From assembly GCA_023269765.1 (NCBI GenBank), contig JAGDWH010000002.1, positions 1-38,265 on the forward strand: 38,265 nucleotides of DNA. The letters run 5' to 3'. The DNA comes from Desulfurococcaceae archaeon (GTDB lineage: Archaea; Thermoproteota; Thermoprotei_A; Sulfolobales; Desulfurococcaceae). Made by a program: the position numbers and the translations under genes. Shown one piece after another: positions 8,729 to 16,263 of this stretch. The notes beneath the pieces are model-generated. The model did no database searches, was not told where the DNA came from, and saw only the letters and a program-made list of their open reading frames with translations. Position 1 is the first letter of the stretch. The number at the start of each line of letters is the position of its first letter.

Positions 8729-8736
8729 CTTAAAAG
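8729..8736. promoter_or_regulatory. Shared, bidirectional TATA element (cdvB / hypothetical)
   Basis: CTTAAAAG reads as CTTTTAAG on the other strand. From its centre, 26 nt to the right gives about 8759, which is 15 nt before the cdvB ATG. The same distance to the left gives about 8706, exactly the GTG of the minus-strand gene. No other TATA-like sequence lies in the 67-nt gap. A short hairpin, CCCCTTCGGGG with a UUCG tetraloop, sits at 8755-8765 in the predicted cdvB leader. Confidence 0.45.
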
Positions 8737-8773
8737 CTTGTAACCGTGGCATCACCCCTTCGGGGCATAGGGT

Positions 8774-9400
8774 ATGGCGTGGAAGCGCGAAGAGACTATT
8801 GGCGAGAAGATAAAGAAGCTATTTACGAACGAGCAGGAATCGCTTGAAAAGAGAGCTATTGTAGCGCAGTACAGGCTAAAGACGGCGATGGGCAGAATTG
8901 CCAACTACATCGAGAAGCTCTCGGAGAGGGACAAAGTGCTCTTCGAAAACATCGTTGACGCCCTCATGAAGAGAGATGAAGTCCGCGCGAAGATGTACGC
9001 AAGAGAAGTTGCTGAAATTAGGAAGATAAGTAAGCAGCTACTAACGGTGCAGTATGCCCTTGAGCACGCTGCACTAAAGCTGGAGACCTTCATAATCTAT
9101 GGAGGCGCTATCAACGAGGTCACTCCAGTACTAGGCATACTCAAAGAAGCACTTGGAATAGTCAAGAACATCGCACCGGATGTTTGGATAGACCTCCAAG
9201 TTGCAGTCAGAGATCTCGAAGCTGCAATAGGTGCTGGCATAGTAGACCTCACAGTAGACGTAACTGCTGGAATGGACAGCGAGGCCAAGAAAGTACTCGA
9301 AGAAGCTAAGATTGTAGCTGAGCAGAAGATGAGAGAGAAGTTTGCAGAACTACCAAAGGCAGTACTTACACCAGAAGCAGAAGCAAAGGCGTCTGCTTAA
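8774..9400 (+). CDS. cdvB: ESCRT-III-like cell division protein, CdvB paralogue
   Basis: A 208-residue Snf7-fold protein of the archaeal ESCRT-III system, which forms membrane-remodelling filaments at midcell. The core of basic alpha1-alpha2 helices (KREETIGEKIKKLF to EKLSERDKVLFENIVDAL) is followed by REVAEIRKISKQLLTVQYALEHAALKLET, typical of CdvB proteins. After residue 150 comes only an acidic helix and the short Ala/Glu tail. I see no proline-rich MIM2 and no winged-helix domain, which bind Vps4/CdvC and CdvA in full CdvB. It is therefore probably a CdvB1/B2-type paralogue. cdvA and cdvC are not in the window. Confidence 0.88.
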   Translation: MAWKREETIGEKIKKLFTNEQESLEKRAIVAQYRLKTAMGRIANYIEKLSERDKVLFENIVDALMKRDEVRAKMYAREVAEIRKISKQLLTVQYALEHAALKLETFIIYGGAINEVTPVLGILKEALGIVKNIAPDVWIDLQVAVRDLEAAIGAGIVDLTVDVTAGMDSEAKKVLEEAKIVAEQKMREKFAELPKAVLTPEAEAKASA

Positions 9401-9407
9401 AGACTCT

Positions 9408-9926
9408 CTAGAGTCTTTTAACGAGGCTTTCAATGTAAGGGGCCAGCCTGGTTTCAATTCTTTTTTCGAGTATGCCTAGAACGGCGCGCAATACTTCTCT
9501 CGCACTCGTTAAACCCGCGACGTCCTTAATCTCGGTTTCGATTTTAATGCCTCTTCCACGAGCTTTTAGTGTGCTAGTAGAAACCGATATGTACGCCTCT
9601 CGCGTCTTAACTGAAACCTCGGGCTTCTCGCTATCAATGATTATTGCCGTGTACTCAGGCTTGCTTCTCATTAGTATCACTTCACTTCCAACTCTGTACA
9701 CGTAGGTGTAAGGCGCAAGAGCGAGTGCGTTCTTCTCGGATAGCTCTACTTTGCTGGCAATTAATGCAATTGTACTAGATACCCTTTCTAAGAGCTTTAT
9801 TAAGCGGGCTACGAGGCTTGCAGTCTTCTCATCTAACTTACCTTCTGAGACGAGTCCTCTTAACGATGCTACTGCGTGTTTAATCAAGCTTACTCCGTGT
9901 TCGAAGTGGCTTACTGCTCGTGACAA
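9408..9926 (-). CDS. Hypothetical protein convergent with cdvB
   Basis: A 172-residue protein without a recognised family. The N-terminal 60 residues form an amphipathic helical bundle (SLIKHAVASLRGLV, TASLVARLIKLLERVSSTIALIASK). A beta-rich middle follows (YTYVYRVGSEVILMR, AYISVSTSTLKARGRG), then a C-terminal helix. The start is TTG 9926 with GGTG 7 nt upstream. It is the last gene of a minus-strand series that begins with the TatD-like hydrolase. Its end is 7 nt from the end of cdvB. A link to division is only positional. Confidence 0.65.
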   Translation of the reverse strand: MSRAVSHFEHGVSLIKHAVASLRGLVSEGKLDEKTASLVARLIKLLERVSSTIALIASKVELSEKNALALAPYTYVYRVGSEVILMRSKPEYTAIIIDSEKPEVSVKTREAYISVSTSTLKARGRGIKIETEIKDVAGLTSAREVLRAVLGILEKRIETRLAPYIESLVKRL

Positions 9927-9953
9927 TTCTAAGCACCTTTCCCTAGGAGAAAT

Positions 9954-10961
9954 TTACCACAGCTTATAAATTTCGTCGATAATGTCTTCATCGATTACTA
10001 CTTGATGTCCCGAAGTCTTTTGAAGAACGACTTCTCCATGGCCTTTCTCAACAAAGCCTACATGGCTATAGCGCACTTTAAGCCTCTCTAGTGAGCTTTC
10101 AAAATCACTCTTATTGGTTAGCGGGACAGTTGCTATAATGCAGCCACTACTTAGAGATTTCAGCGGGTCTATTCCCATAGACGATGTTATCTCCTTTACT
10201 TCCTGCTCGAGAATGTCTAGTAAGCTTTTCTCATTTACTCTAATTCTTTTTCTGCTAGCTACGGCCACTTCGCGAATGGCTTGGAGCACTCCGCCTTCCG
10301 TGGCATCGTGCATTGCACTTACATATTCTCGTATAGCAAGTGCCGTTTTCACAACGCTTATCTCGTAAACGAAGTTCTTTGCCCTTTCAATAACGTCCTT
10401 ACTAACTCCCCGTTCCAGTAGTACTTTTTCAAAATCCCACGCAATTATCCCAACACTTTCCCCCGCAATCCTTCCAATGACGTAAACTAGCTCGTCTTCT
10501 CTAGCACCGCTTGTCGTGATAATTCTCCTGGAGGCGTATCCGGCAGCAGTCATTGATATTATTGGTCTACTAAGCCCTGGCGTGACTTCTGTGTGTCCAC
10601 CTACCACTACTCCTCCAATTTCGCGGAGGGCTTGAGCCATATCCCTAAACAGCTCTTCTATTTCAGCCTCACCATACGTTACAGGCAGTAAAATAACTGG
10701 AAGAAACCACCGTGGCCTAACGCCTCTTACAGCCACGTCATTTGCCGCTACGTGGACTGCAAGATAGCCGGCTTTTTTCACGCCAGTAGTTATAGGATCA
10801 GAATGCACTACTAAGAACCCGTCAGCGAGTCTCACGATTGCTGCATCTTCACCCATCGCCGGCCCCACAATTACATCAATGTCTCTTGTTGGAAGAAGCG
10901 CGAGCAACTTGTCCATGCGTTTCCATTCGAGTTTTCCAGTTTTAGTTGACGGCTTTGACAT
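9954..10961 (-). CDS. AIR synthase-related protein (HypE/ThiL-like ATP-grasp-free superfamily)
   Basis: A 335-residue PurM/HypE-fold protein. The N-terminal half carries GPAMGEDAAIVRLADGFLVVHSDPIT and AANDVAVRGVRP, matching the phosphate- and metal-binding DDxA and ANDVA motifs of AIR synthase, HypE, ThiL and SelD. The C-terminal half has SAMHDATEGGVLQAIREVA, a HypE/PurM landmark. It lacks HypE's terminal carbamoyl-accepting cysteine and ends DEIYKLW, so hydrogenase maturation is not supported. The ATG at 10961 overlaps the end of the zinc-finger gene by 20 nt. The longer in-frame reading from 11087 lies inside that gene and is rejected. The substrate is unknown. Confidence 0.82.
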   Translation of the reverse strand: MSKPSTKTGKLEWKRMDKLLALLPTRDIDVIVGPAMGEDAAIVRLADGFLVVHSDPITTGVKKAGYLAVHVAANDVAVRGVRPRWFLPVILLPVTYGEAEIEELFRDMAQALREIGGVVVGGHTEVTPGLSRPIISMTAAGYASRRIITTSGAREDELVYVIGRIAGESVGIIAWDFEKVLLERGVSKDVIERAKNFVYEISVVKTALAIREYVSAMHDATEGGVLQAIREVAVASRKRIRVNEKSLLDILEQEVKEITSSMGIDPLKSLSSGCIIATVPLTNKSDFESSLERLKVRYSHVGFVEKGHGEVVLQKTSGHQVVIDEDIIDEIYKLW

Positions 10962-11262
10962 TACTAGCCCCGCTTTTCCTATAGCACTCAATGCAGATAT
11001 ATTCAATGGGCGATACTTGTACCAAGCACTGCTCGCAGCCCAGTCGACCACAGTACTTGCAGATTCCAACTGATAAGTAGTTTCCACAGAGTTGACAAAT
11101 GGCGTCTCTGCAAATAATGCAATACTGCTTATCAGCTACGTAGTGCTTCCTACAGACTCTTCTACCACATAATTTGCACTTCTCTTCGGCAACGCGTTCT
11201 CCACAAATTTCACAATAAAGAACTGCACGACCCTCCTCGGATTTTTGCCCACTACTAGTCAA
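10942..11262 (-). CDS. Tandem zinc-finger protein (two B-box-like cross-brace repeats)
   Basis: A 106-residue cysteine-rich protein containing two copies of one metal-binding pattern: CxxC, 8 residues, CxxC, 4 residues, CxxH or CxxC, 7-10 residues, CxxC. Unit 1 runs CEIC-CKLC-CRKH-CIIC and unit 2 CQLC-CKYC-CEQC-CIEC. Each could bind two zincs in a B-box/RING-like cross-brace. The start TTG overlaps the stop of the TatD-like gene (TTGA), and the end overlaps the AIR-synthase-related gene, so all three are coupled. The function is unknown; protein or nucleic-acid binding is plausible. Confidence 0.78.
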   Translation of the reverse strand: MTSSGQKSEEGRAVLYCEICGERVAEEKCKLCGRRVCRKHYVADKQYCIICRDAICQLCGNYLSVGICKYCGRLGCEQCLVQVSPIEYICIECYRKSGASNVKAVN

Positions 11263-12107
11263 GGTGGTTCAACTCCAAAGTACTTAACTACGTTGTCTAC
11301 TAGAATTTTGTAAGCATAGTCTTCAGTCAACAGACCTCTGCTAACATAGCTCGATATGACTCTCGGTATTTCCCATGGATACGCTGATGTTCCTGGTCTG
11401 GTTGGATCGTCGAGGAAGTCCGACTCCACCATGCACTTCAGTGCCTTGAGAGACACGTATTTTTCATCAAACTGCTTTATGGGGGCAGTGAATAGAAGCC
11501 CCAATTCCTCAGCCCACTTAGCAGTTTCGAGGCTTGCATGATGTATTACGACCTTTGATACATCGAGTTTGAGCACGTCGACTAGGAGCTTAATGGAATA
11601 TGCAGTAGCATAACCACCCTGCTCCAAGTGCAATTGCACCAAAGCACCCAAGTCCTTCGCGAGTATGAGAGAGCGCATCATTACTACTTCTGCAAGTATA
11701 GCTCTTTCCGGCGATGTTGAGTAATGGGGGCGGCCTACCTCGCCTATACCCTGAATTAAGCCCTCCTTGAATGCCGTCTCGAGCAATTTGAGTACTTCCT
11801 CTAACAATCGAAATGCCCTCTCGCCTCTGAGCCCTTGCCTATAGTAGTGCTCGATTTCTGCTGGATGAACTCCCATGAAGGCTGCTACTTTGAGACCCTC
11901 GTTTTTAACCTTGTGGACGTCTCCAATGAGCACATTCAGTGCTTTCTTGTAGGAATCTATTGTTGGTTCGGTGAAGCCGTAGTGATAGGGTGGTAAAGCA
12001 ATAATTGCCATAAACCAGCCTCCTTCTCTCTTAAATCTCCTAGCCACTTTTTCGGCTCCAATACCTCTGAGAGAGTTTACGTGCAGGTGTGCGTCACTAA
12101 ATAGCAT
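11259..12107 (-). CDS. TatD-like TIM-barrel metal-dependent hydrolase
   Basis: A 282-residue amidohydrolase-fold protein of the archaeal TatD-related group (COG1099-like). Metal-binding motifs run in order: DAHLHVN (residues 5-11), GVHPAE, GEVGRPHY, QLHLEQGG, VIHHAS and the C-terminal ESDFLDDPTRPG with the catalytic aspartate. The start is ATG 12107, with a leader of about 10 nt predicted from the TATA box it shares with the divergent gene. It heads the operon with the zinc-finger and AIR-synthase-related genes. The substrate is not known; TatD relatives are DNases or phosphodiesterases. Confidence 0.85.
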   Translation of the reverse strand: MLFSDAHLHVNSLRGIGAEKVARRFKREGGWFMAIIALPPYHYGFTEPTIDSYKKALNVLIGDVHKVKNEGLKVAAFMGVHPAEIEHYYRQGLRGERAFRLLEEVLKLLETAFKEGLIQGIGEVGRPHYSTSPERAILAEVVMMRSLILAKDLGALVQLHLEQGGYATAYSIKLLVDVLKLDVSKVVIHHASLETAKWAEELGLLFTAPIKQFDEKYVSLKALKCMVESDFLDDPTRPGTSAYPWEIPRVISSYVSRGLLTEDYAYKILVDNVVKYFGVEPP

Positions 12108-12139
12108 AAATATCCCTAGTGGAGCAGCCGGCCTTTCCT

Positions 12140-12147
12140 AAATATAT
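12140..12147. promoter_or_regulatory. Shared, bidirectional TATA element (TatD-like / RHH protein)
   Basis: AAATATAT/AATATATT is nearly self-complementary. It lies about 26-29 nt from the plus-strand ATG at 12173 and gives a minus-strand start near 12117, 10 nt before the ATG at 12107. One element could serve both divergent genes. It also argues that the plus-strand gene starts at 12173, not at the upstream GTG 12119. Confidence 0.45.
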
Positions 12148-12172
12148 TGCACTATTTGAAATTAGACACTGG

Positions 12173-12904
12173 ATGGCGAGCTTGAACGAATCTCGGCCCA
12201 AGCCCGTGTCTTTTAAAGAAATACTAGTTCGTGTACCAGAAGAGCTCTACAGTAAGCTTGAAGAAGAAAGGCTGAAACAGGGTTTTGGCTCGATTTCCGA
12301 CTACTTGCTACACTTAATTGTGCTACTTGTTACGACTAGAGAAAAGCCCACGGAAAAAGAGCTGGTGAGCGAGCACATAGAGAAATTGCGTGCAAGAATT
12401 GAGAGATTTGTTCAAGACGAGCTTAATAAAAGGCTTGAAGTCGTTGAAGTTCTTAAGAGGCGCATAATCGAACTCAGCGAAAAAGTAGACTCTCTTGAGC
12501 AGAGGATTAGCAAGATAGAAACTGAAGTCAAGGCTAGCGAGGCAAAACCGAGAGAGGCCCCCACCCCGCGAAAGACCGCCATTGAGAGGCTAAGAGAAGA
12601 AAAAGTGCTTTTCGAGAGCTCGCTACCACCCAGAATTCAGAGAGATAGGCTTTTCGCGTACTTAGAAAGGGCTGGTGCTGTTGTCATTAAGCTAAGCAGA
12701 GAAAGAGTTGCGGTTGACAGCGAGTTCTGGCTAAACTTTAAAGAAAAACTTTTTAATGAAGTCCGCAGCAACAATGAAGAAGATTTGCGAGCCATTCTCG
12801 GGGACAAGGGATACGAACTCTGGAAGGCCCTATATAATGACAACCTAATTATATATGACACAAAGCTCAAGAAGTGGAAGCCTCTTCGAGGCGAGCTACC
12901 ATAG
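12173..12904 (+). CDS. Ribbon-helix-helix protein with coiled coil and C-terminal winged-helix-like region
   Basis: A 243-residue protein starting at ATG 12173, chosen from the promoter position. An N-terminal CopG-like segment (EILVRVPEELYSKLEEERLKQGFGSISDYLLHLI) has the strand-helix-helix pattern of RHH DNA-binding domains. A long charged coiled coil follows (about 75-140, EHIEKLRARIERFV to LEQRISKIETEVK), then a Pro-rich linker. The C-terminal domain (about 160-240) could be a winged helix. The downstream nuclease gene begins right after its stop, so the two are one operon. It is likely a DNA-binding dimer; the target is unknown. Confidence 0.75.
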   Translation: MASLNESRPKPVSFKEILVRVPEELYSKLEEERLKQGFGSISDYLLHLIVLLVTTREKPTEKELVSEHIEKLRARIERFVQDELNKRLEVVEVLKRRIIELSEKVDSLEQRISKIETEVKASEAKPREAPTPRKTAIERLREEKVLFESSLPPRIQRDRLFAYLERAGAVVIKLSRERVAVDSEFWLNFKEKLFNEVRSNNEEDLRAILGDKGYELWKALYNDNLIIYDTKLKKWKPLRGELP

Positions 12905-13957
12905 GTGATTTTTTGGTTGCCGGGTCGGCTATGCATATACAAGTTTGGTGAGTACCTAAAGTTTGTTGAAGTAAAGCCGAGTGGTGCCATACTCCTTGGG
13001 AAGTTCTTTGAAGTTGATGGATACGCGGGGAAACCCATTAGGCTCATTACGCACGCCCATGCAGACCACCTATATGGACTTAGAGAGAGCCTGAAACACG
13101 CCGAATACGTAGTCGCAACGCCCGTTACTCTTGACCTCATAGAGGCTCTGGGGTACGTTACAAGGGATCTAGTGCCTATTTTCAAGAAGAAGAGCAGGGC
13201 GCTAGAATACCATGAAGAACTAGTAGTTCAAGATGAAGTCTGCACACTACTACCCGTAGACCACATACCTGGTGCATCTCAAGTTGTTGTCAAAATAAAG
13301 AGCAAAAATATTACAATTGGCTATACCGGTGACTTTAAGCTTTCAAGCAAAACTGAAATTATCCAAAACCCAAATGTGCTAGTAATAGAGTCTACTTATG
13401 GCAATCCTCTATGTGTTCGTCCATACAAGTCCTCTGTGCCACAGATATTAGTTGACATAGTCCTAGAAGGACTTCAGAGGTTTAAACGGGTCTACGTGTA
13501 CGCTTATCACGGAAAAATCCAGGAAGCAATAGAAATACTGAGAAACCACGGAGTAATGGCACCTATAGTATTGCCCAGTAAGATCTATAGAGCTACGCGG
13601 CTTCTCGAGATGAAGTATGGGTACAGAGTAGGTAGGTACTACGCGGAAGAGCGAGTAAGCACGGGAGAGGGCATTATAGTATTTAAACACTTCAATGAAG
13701 CGCGGAGGCGTAGACTAGACGGCTCGGCGCTGCACGTGGTCTTGACTGGGAAATTAGTAGATAGCCCCTTTACGAAAGTAGACGATTATACCTACGTAGT
13801 ATCTCTCAGTGATCATGCCGACTTCAGCGAACTCGTAGAATACGTAAAGCAGTCAAACCCGGAGCTTATTGTTATAGATGGCTCGCGCTCGGAGAACGCT
13901 ACTGAGCTAGGAGAGTACTTGGTTAAAGAAGGCTATTGCGCAGTAATAATGCCGTGA
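12905..13957 (+). CDS. Metallo-beta-lactamase-fold nuclease of the beta-CASP type
   Basis: A 350-residue predicted exonuclease (COG1236-like, related to CPSF73/Ysh1 and ligase-associated exonucleases). Metal ligands are THAHADHLYG (motif 2), PVDHIPGA (motif 3) and GYTGDFK (motif 4). beta-CASP motifs are ESTYGNP (A), YAYHGKIQEA (B) and LSDHADFSEL (C). It lacks the KH domains of the large archaeal aCPSF1. The GTG start follows directly on the stop of the RHH gene. It probably processes RNA or repairs DNA ends, perhaps guided by its DNA-binding operon partner; that pairing is inference. Confidence 0.87.
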   Translation: MIFWLPGRLCIYKFGEYLKFVEVKPSGAILLGKFFEVDGYAGKPIRLITHAHADHLYGLRESLKHAEYVVATPVTLDLIEALGYVTRDLVPIFKKKSRALEYHEELVVQDEVCTLLPVDHIPGASQVVVKIKSKNITIGYTGDFKLSSKTEIIQNPNVLVIESTYGNPLCVRPYKSSVPQILVDIVLEGLQRFKRVYVYAYHGKIQEAIEILRNHGVMAPIVLPSKIYRATRLLEMKYGYRVGRYYAEERVSTGEGIIVFKHFNEARRRRLDGSALHVVLTGKLVDSPFTKVDDYTYVVSLSDHADFSELVEYVKQSNPELIVIDGSRSENATELGEYLVKEGYCAVIMP

Positions 13958-14111
13958 CCACGAAGAGTCTTTCGATCAATAATTCAATGACTAGTAACCG
14001 CTAATAGCAACGTCGAGCAAGAGCCGGTCGGCATGCATTACTAGCTTTATAGGCCACTCGAGTCCTAGTTTATATTTAGATGATGTTGAGAGTCGCATAC
14101 TCACAGCTGGT

Positions 14112-14170
14112 AGGGGATGTTGAAAAACCGCGATACCGAGTCATGATGTAGAAGAGCCGTGCTGAACCCT
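14112..14170 (+). ncRNA. Candidate C/D-box sRNA
   Basis: In the 310-nt gap after the beta-CASP gene, a near-consensus box C (ATGTTGA, one mismatch to RTGATGA) is followed by D'-like CCGA, C'-like TGATGT and a perfect box D CTGA at 14162-14165. The ends AGGG (14112-14115) and CCCT (14167-14170) can pair as a terminal stem. Guides would be the bases before CCGA and the AGAAGAGCCGTG before CTGA. A TATA-like TTTATATT lies near 14069-14076. The imperfect internal boxes keep this tentative. Confidence 0.4.
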
Positions 14171-14180
14171 GAAGCCCTAG

Positions 14181-14238
14181 ACTTCCTAACTTATTGAAGT
14201 TACATTACATGATATCGTAACTTGCTCGAATAGGAAGT
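14181..14238. repeat. Nested inverted repeat, possible H/ACA-like stem-loop
   Basis: Outer arms ACTTCCTA (14181-14188) and TAGGAAGT (14231-14238) pair perfectly, as do inner arms AAGTTAC (14197-14203) and GTAACTT (14217-14223). They are separated by an internal loop of 8 and 7 nt. The form, a lower stem, a pocket of that size and an upper stem, resembles an archaeal H/ACA guide, with ATA as the ANA-like box just after the stem. No kink-turn is clear. It could equally act on the minus strand as a terminator or mRNA element. Confidence 0.35.
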
Positions 14239-14267
14239 TGATAACTTAATGGCATGTGCTTTTTAAG

Positions 14268-14352
14268 TCCCGCCGGGGGGATTCGAACCCCCGACCACCC
14301 GGTGCCTGCGCCCCCACTACAGCCGGGCGCTCTGCCGCTGAGCTACGGCGGG
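14268..14352 (-). tRNA. tRNA-Tyr (GTA), with intron
   Basis: The acceptor stem CCCGCCG/CGGCGGG starts with C1:G72, the archaeal tRNA-Tyr identity pair, with discriminator A. The anticodon stem CCCGG/CCGGG surrounds CT-GTA-G, then a 13-nt intron (TGGGGGCGCAGGC) at the canonical site after position 37, then A38. The T arm GGGGG-TTCGAAT-CCCCC is perfect. The spliced length is 72 nt and CCA is not encoded. Confidence 0.93.
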
Positions 14353-14384
14353 TAGGGGCGTCTCAGAATATACTAGGTATTGGT

Positions 14385-14395
14385 ACTTTTTAAAG
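14385..14395. promoter_or_regulatory. TATA element between tRNA-Tyr and translin genes
   Basis: CTTTTTAAAG reads almost the same on both strands. Toward the right it predicts a start near 14416, 19 nt before the translin ATG. Toward the left it predicts one about 12 nt upstream of the tRNA 5' end. It may serve both genes. Confidence 0.4.
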
Positions 14396-14434
14396 TCTTT
14401 ACGCGCCCTTCAAATATAGCGCGGGGCTAAAAGC

Positions 14435-15058
14435 ATGAGGCTTGACTTGAAGTTGCTTGAAGAAACCCTCTCAAGAGACATTGAAGAAGTGGATTATGTA
14501 CTCAAGGAAAAAGACCTCGTTAGGGAAGAGGTCATTAAGCTAACGCGTGAAATAACGAGGCTTAGTAGTGCTGTGGTTTCTAATGTTCACAAAGGCGAGT
14601 ACGAGGCCGCACAAAAGGACCTCTACGTACTTGAAGAACGCGTTGAACTACTGCTTAAGCTGGTAAATCCACACCCGGACCTCAAGTACTCAGGACTAGT
14701 CTACAATGGCCTTAGCGAGTATGTAGAAGCCCGGATGCTCTACTCAATAGTAGTCGAAGGCAAGCTGCCCTCATTAAAGGAGTTAAGAACCCCAATAGTC
14801 CCATACTTGCAGGGACTCGGCGACCTTGTCGGTGAGCTCAGGAGGCTTATTATTAGGTTACTTAATGAAGTCAAAGTCGAAGAAGCCGAAAAATACCTAG
14901 CAGTTATGGAGCTCATTTATGAGAAGCTAAAAGTCCTGGACTACCCCGATGCTATTATGCCAGGAGTAAGGCACAAAGTAGACGTTGCCGCCAGACTCGT
15001 TGAAGATTCTAGAGTGCTAATATTAGCTACAAAGAACTCGCTAAGATGCTTGAAATGA
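14435..15058 (+). CDS. Translin-family RNA/DNA-binding protein
   Basis: A 207-residue all-helical protein of the archaeal translin/TRAX family (COG2178). The C-terminal signature LDYPDAIMPGVRHKVDVAARLVEDSR is diagnostic, and the seven-helix pattern and length match. Eukaryotic translin-TRAX (C3PO) degrades small RNAs; archaeal members form octameric shells that bind or cut RNA. The TRAX catalytic acidic residues cannot be assigned confidently here. The gene stands alone, between tRNA-Tyr and the AbrB-PhoU regulator. Confidence 0.85.
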   Translation: MRLDLKLLEETLSRDIEEVDYVLKEKDLVREEVIKLTREITRLSSAVVSNVHKGEYEAAQKDLYVLEERVELLLKLVNPHPDLKYSGLVYNGLSEYVEARMLYSIVVEGKLPSLKELRTPIVPYLQGLGDLVGELRRLIIRLLNEVKVEEAEKYLAVMELIYEKLKVLDYPDAIMPGVRHKVDVAARLVEDSRVLILATKNSLRCLK

Positions 15059-15178
15059 TTACTTTCCCCAAGGATGTGCTGGTAATTGCAAGTCCTTACT
15101 TTGAGCAAAAAATAAAAATCCATATAGTTTATATGTATACTTACACGATCAAAGTATAAGAGAAGTGGGTAGTCGCGT

Positions 15179-16213
15179 ATGTACGGTTTTGAAAAGAGAC
15201 GTGTACAGAAAACGGGTTCATCGTCTTTCATAATAACGCTACCAAAAGACTGGGTTGACCTCGTTAAATTAAAAAGCGGAGATTACGTAATCGTGGAGAA
15301 ACTGGGGAACAAGCTAATTATAACTCCACCAACAGCGGAGCCTGCACAGATGAAGACTACTCTAATAGTGCGTCCAGGCATAAACTCCGCGCAAATACTA
15401 AGGATCCTGCTTGGTGCCTACATGTCAGGATACAACATTATATCACTAGTATTTGATACGAACATACAAGACTTAGCAAAACTCGTAAGTGAAATCAAGA
15501 ACCTTGCCAGAATAAAGCTCCCCGGCATGGAGGTGATCGAGGAATCCTCATCAAGCCTGACATTTAAAGTACTATTAAACATCCAGGAATTACCCCTAAT
15601 TAGCGCTATTAGGCGGTTGCACGTAATAGTCAGCAACATGTTGAATGATGTTCTTCGACTACTAGATACAGGTGATCTCAGCATAGCTCAAATAGTTATT
15701 CAGAGAGATGATGAAGCTGATAGATTTCACTACTTAATAGTGAGAGAGCTCTCAATGGCGCTCCTAGATATTAGAGTGCAGCATGATCTCGGCATAACGA
15801 ACATCACAGAAGTACTCAGTTACCGGATTGTAGCGAGAAACTTGGAAAGAATAGCTGATCACGCAGTAAACATTGCGAGGAGAACACTAGCAATTAAGGG
15901 TATCAAGAGGCCTGAAATTGTGCGCGACTATTTAGCAAGAGACATTGAGTTGTTCGAAAAAGCCATGTCAGCACTCTACACTCTGAGTAGAAAAGAAGCA
16001 GAAGATGTGATTCAAAAAGTAAAAGATCATGTATTAGAAATCGAAGAGGTAATATACAGCAAGCTTTTAGAAGCACCAATAGAACCCAGAGAGAAAGTAA
16101 CACTCGCAATGATACTCGATAGCATTAAGAGAATAGCAAGATACTCTAATGGCATAGCAGAGTCCGCCTTAAACATCAAATCAGCAAAATCAACAGAGCT
16201 AGAAATCAAGTAA
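15179..16213 (+). CDS. AbrB-PhoU fusion, phosphate-uptake regulator type
   Basis: A 344-residue archaeal protein. The N-terminal SpoVT/AbrB DNA-binding domain is seen in KRRVQKTGSSSFIITLPKDW and LKSGDYVIVEKLGNKLIITP (residues 5-52). Two PhoU-like helical repeats follow, including VIQRDDEADRFHYLIVREL and YRIVARNLERIADHAVNIARR, which carry the E/DxxxD metal-binding pattern of PhoU. Such proteins probably sense phosphate status and repress transport genes. No pst or pit genes are adjacent. TTTATATG at 15128-15135 is a likely TATA box. The target operon is not visible here. Confidence 0.9.
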   Translation: MYGFEKRRVQKTGSSSFIITLPKDWVDLVKLKSGDYVIVEKLGNKLIITPPTAEPAQMKTTLIVRPGINSAQILRILLGAYMSGYNIISLVFDTNIQDLAKLVSEIKNLARIKLPGMEVIEESSSSLTFKVLLNIQELPLISAIRRLHVIVSNMLNDVLRLLDTGDLSIAQIVIQRDDEADRFHYLIVRELSMALLDIRVQHDLGITNITEVLSYRIVARNLERIADHAVNIARRTLAIKGIKRPEIVRDYLARDIELFEKAMSALYTLSRKEAEDVIQKVKDHVLEIEEVIYSKLLEAPIEPREKVTLAMILDSIKRIARYSNGIAESALNIKSAKSTELEIK

Positions 16214-16236
16214 GAAGCTACCCGTAGGTTTTAAGC

Positions 16237-16244
16237 TATAAAAG
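16237..16244 (+). promoter_or_regulatory. TATA box ahead of the structured RNA candidate
   Basis: TATAAAAG lies in the gap after the AbrB-PhoU gene. The predicted start, about 16264-16266, falls just upstream of the first hairpin and far from any credible open reading frame. Confidence 0.45.
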
Positions 16245-16263
16245 CACGGTCTCTGAATAAATA

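Noticed and set aside
10962..11087. A 42-residue N-terminal extension of the AIR-synthase-related protein
   Set aside because: It would overlap most of the zinc-finger gene, whose cysteine pattern is clearly real; the ATG at 10961 gives the family N-terminus.
12637..13185. A 182-aa minus-strand reading frame across the RHH and beta-CASP genes
   Set aside because: Both plus-strand genes there have clear domains; the antisense product is Ser/Arg-rich without any recognisable motif.
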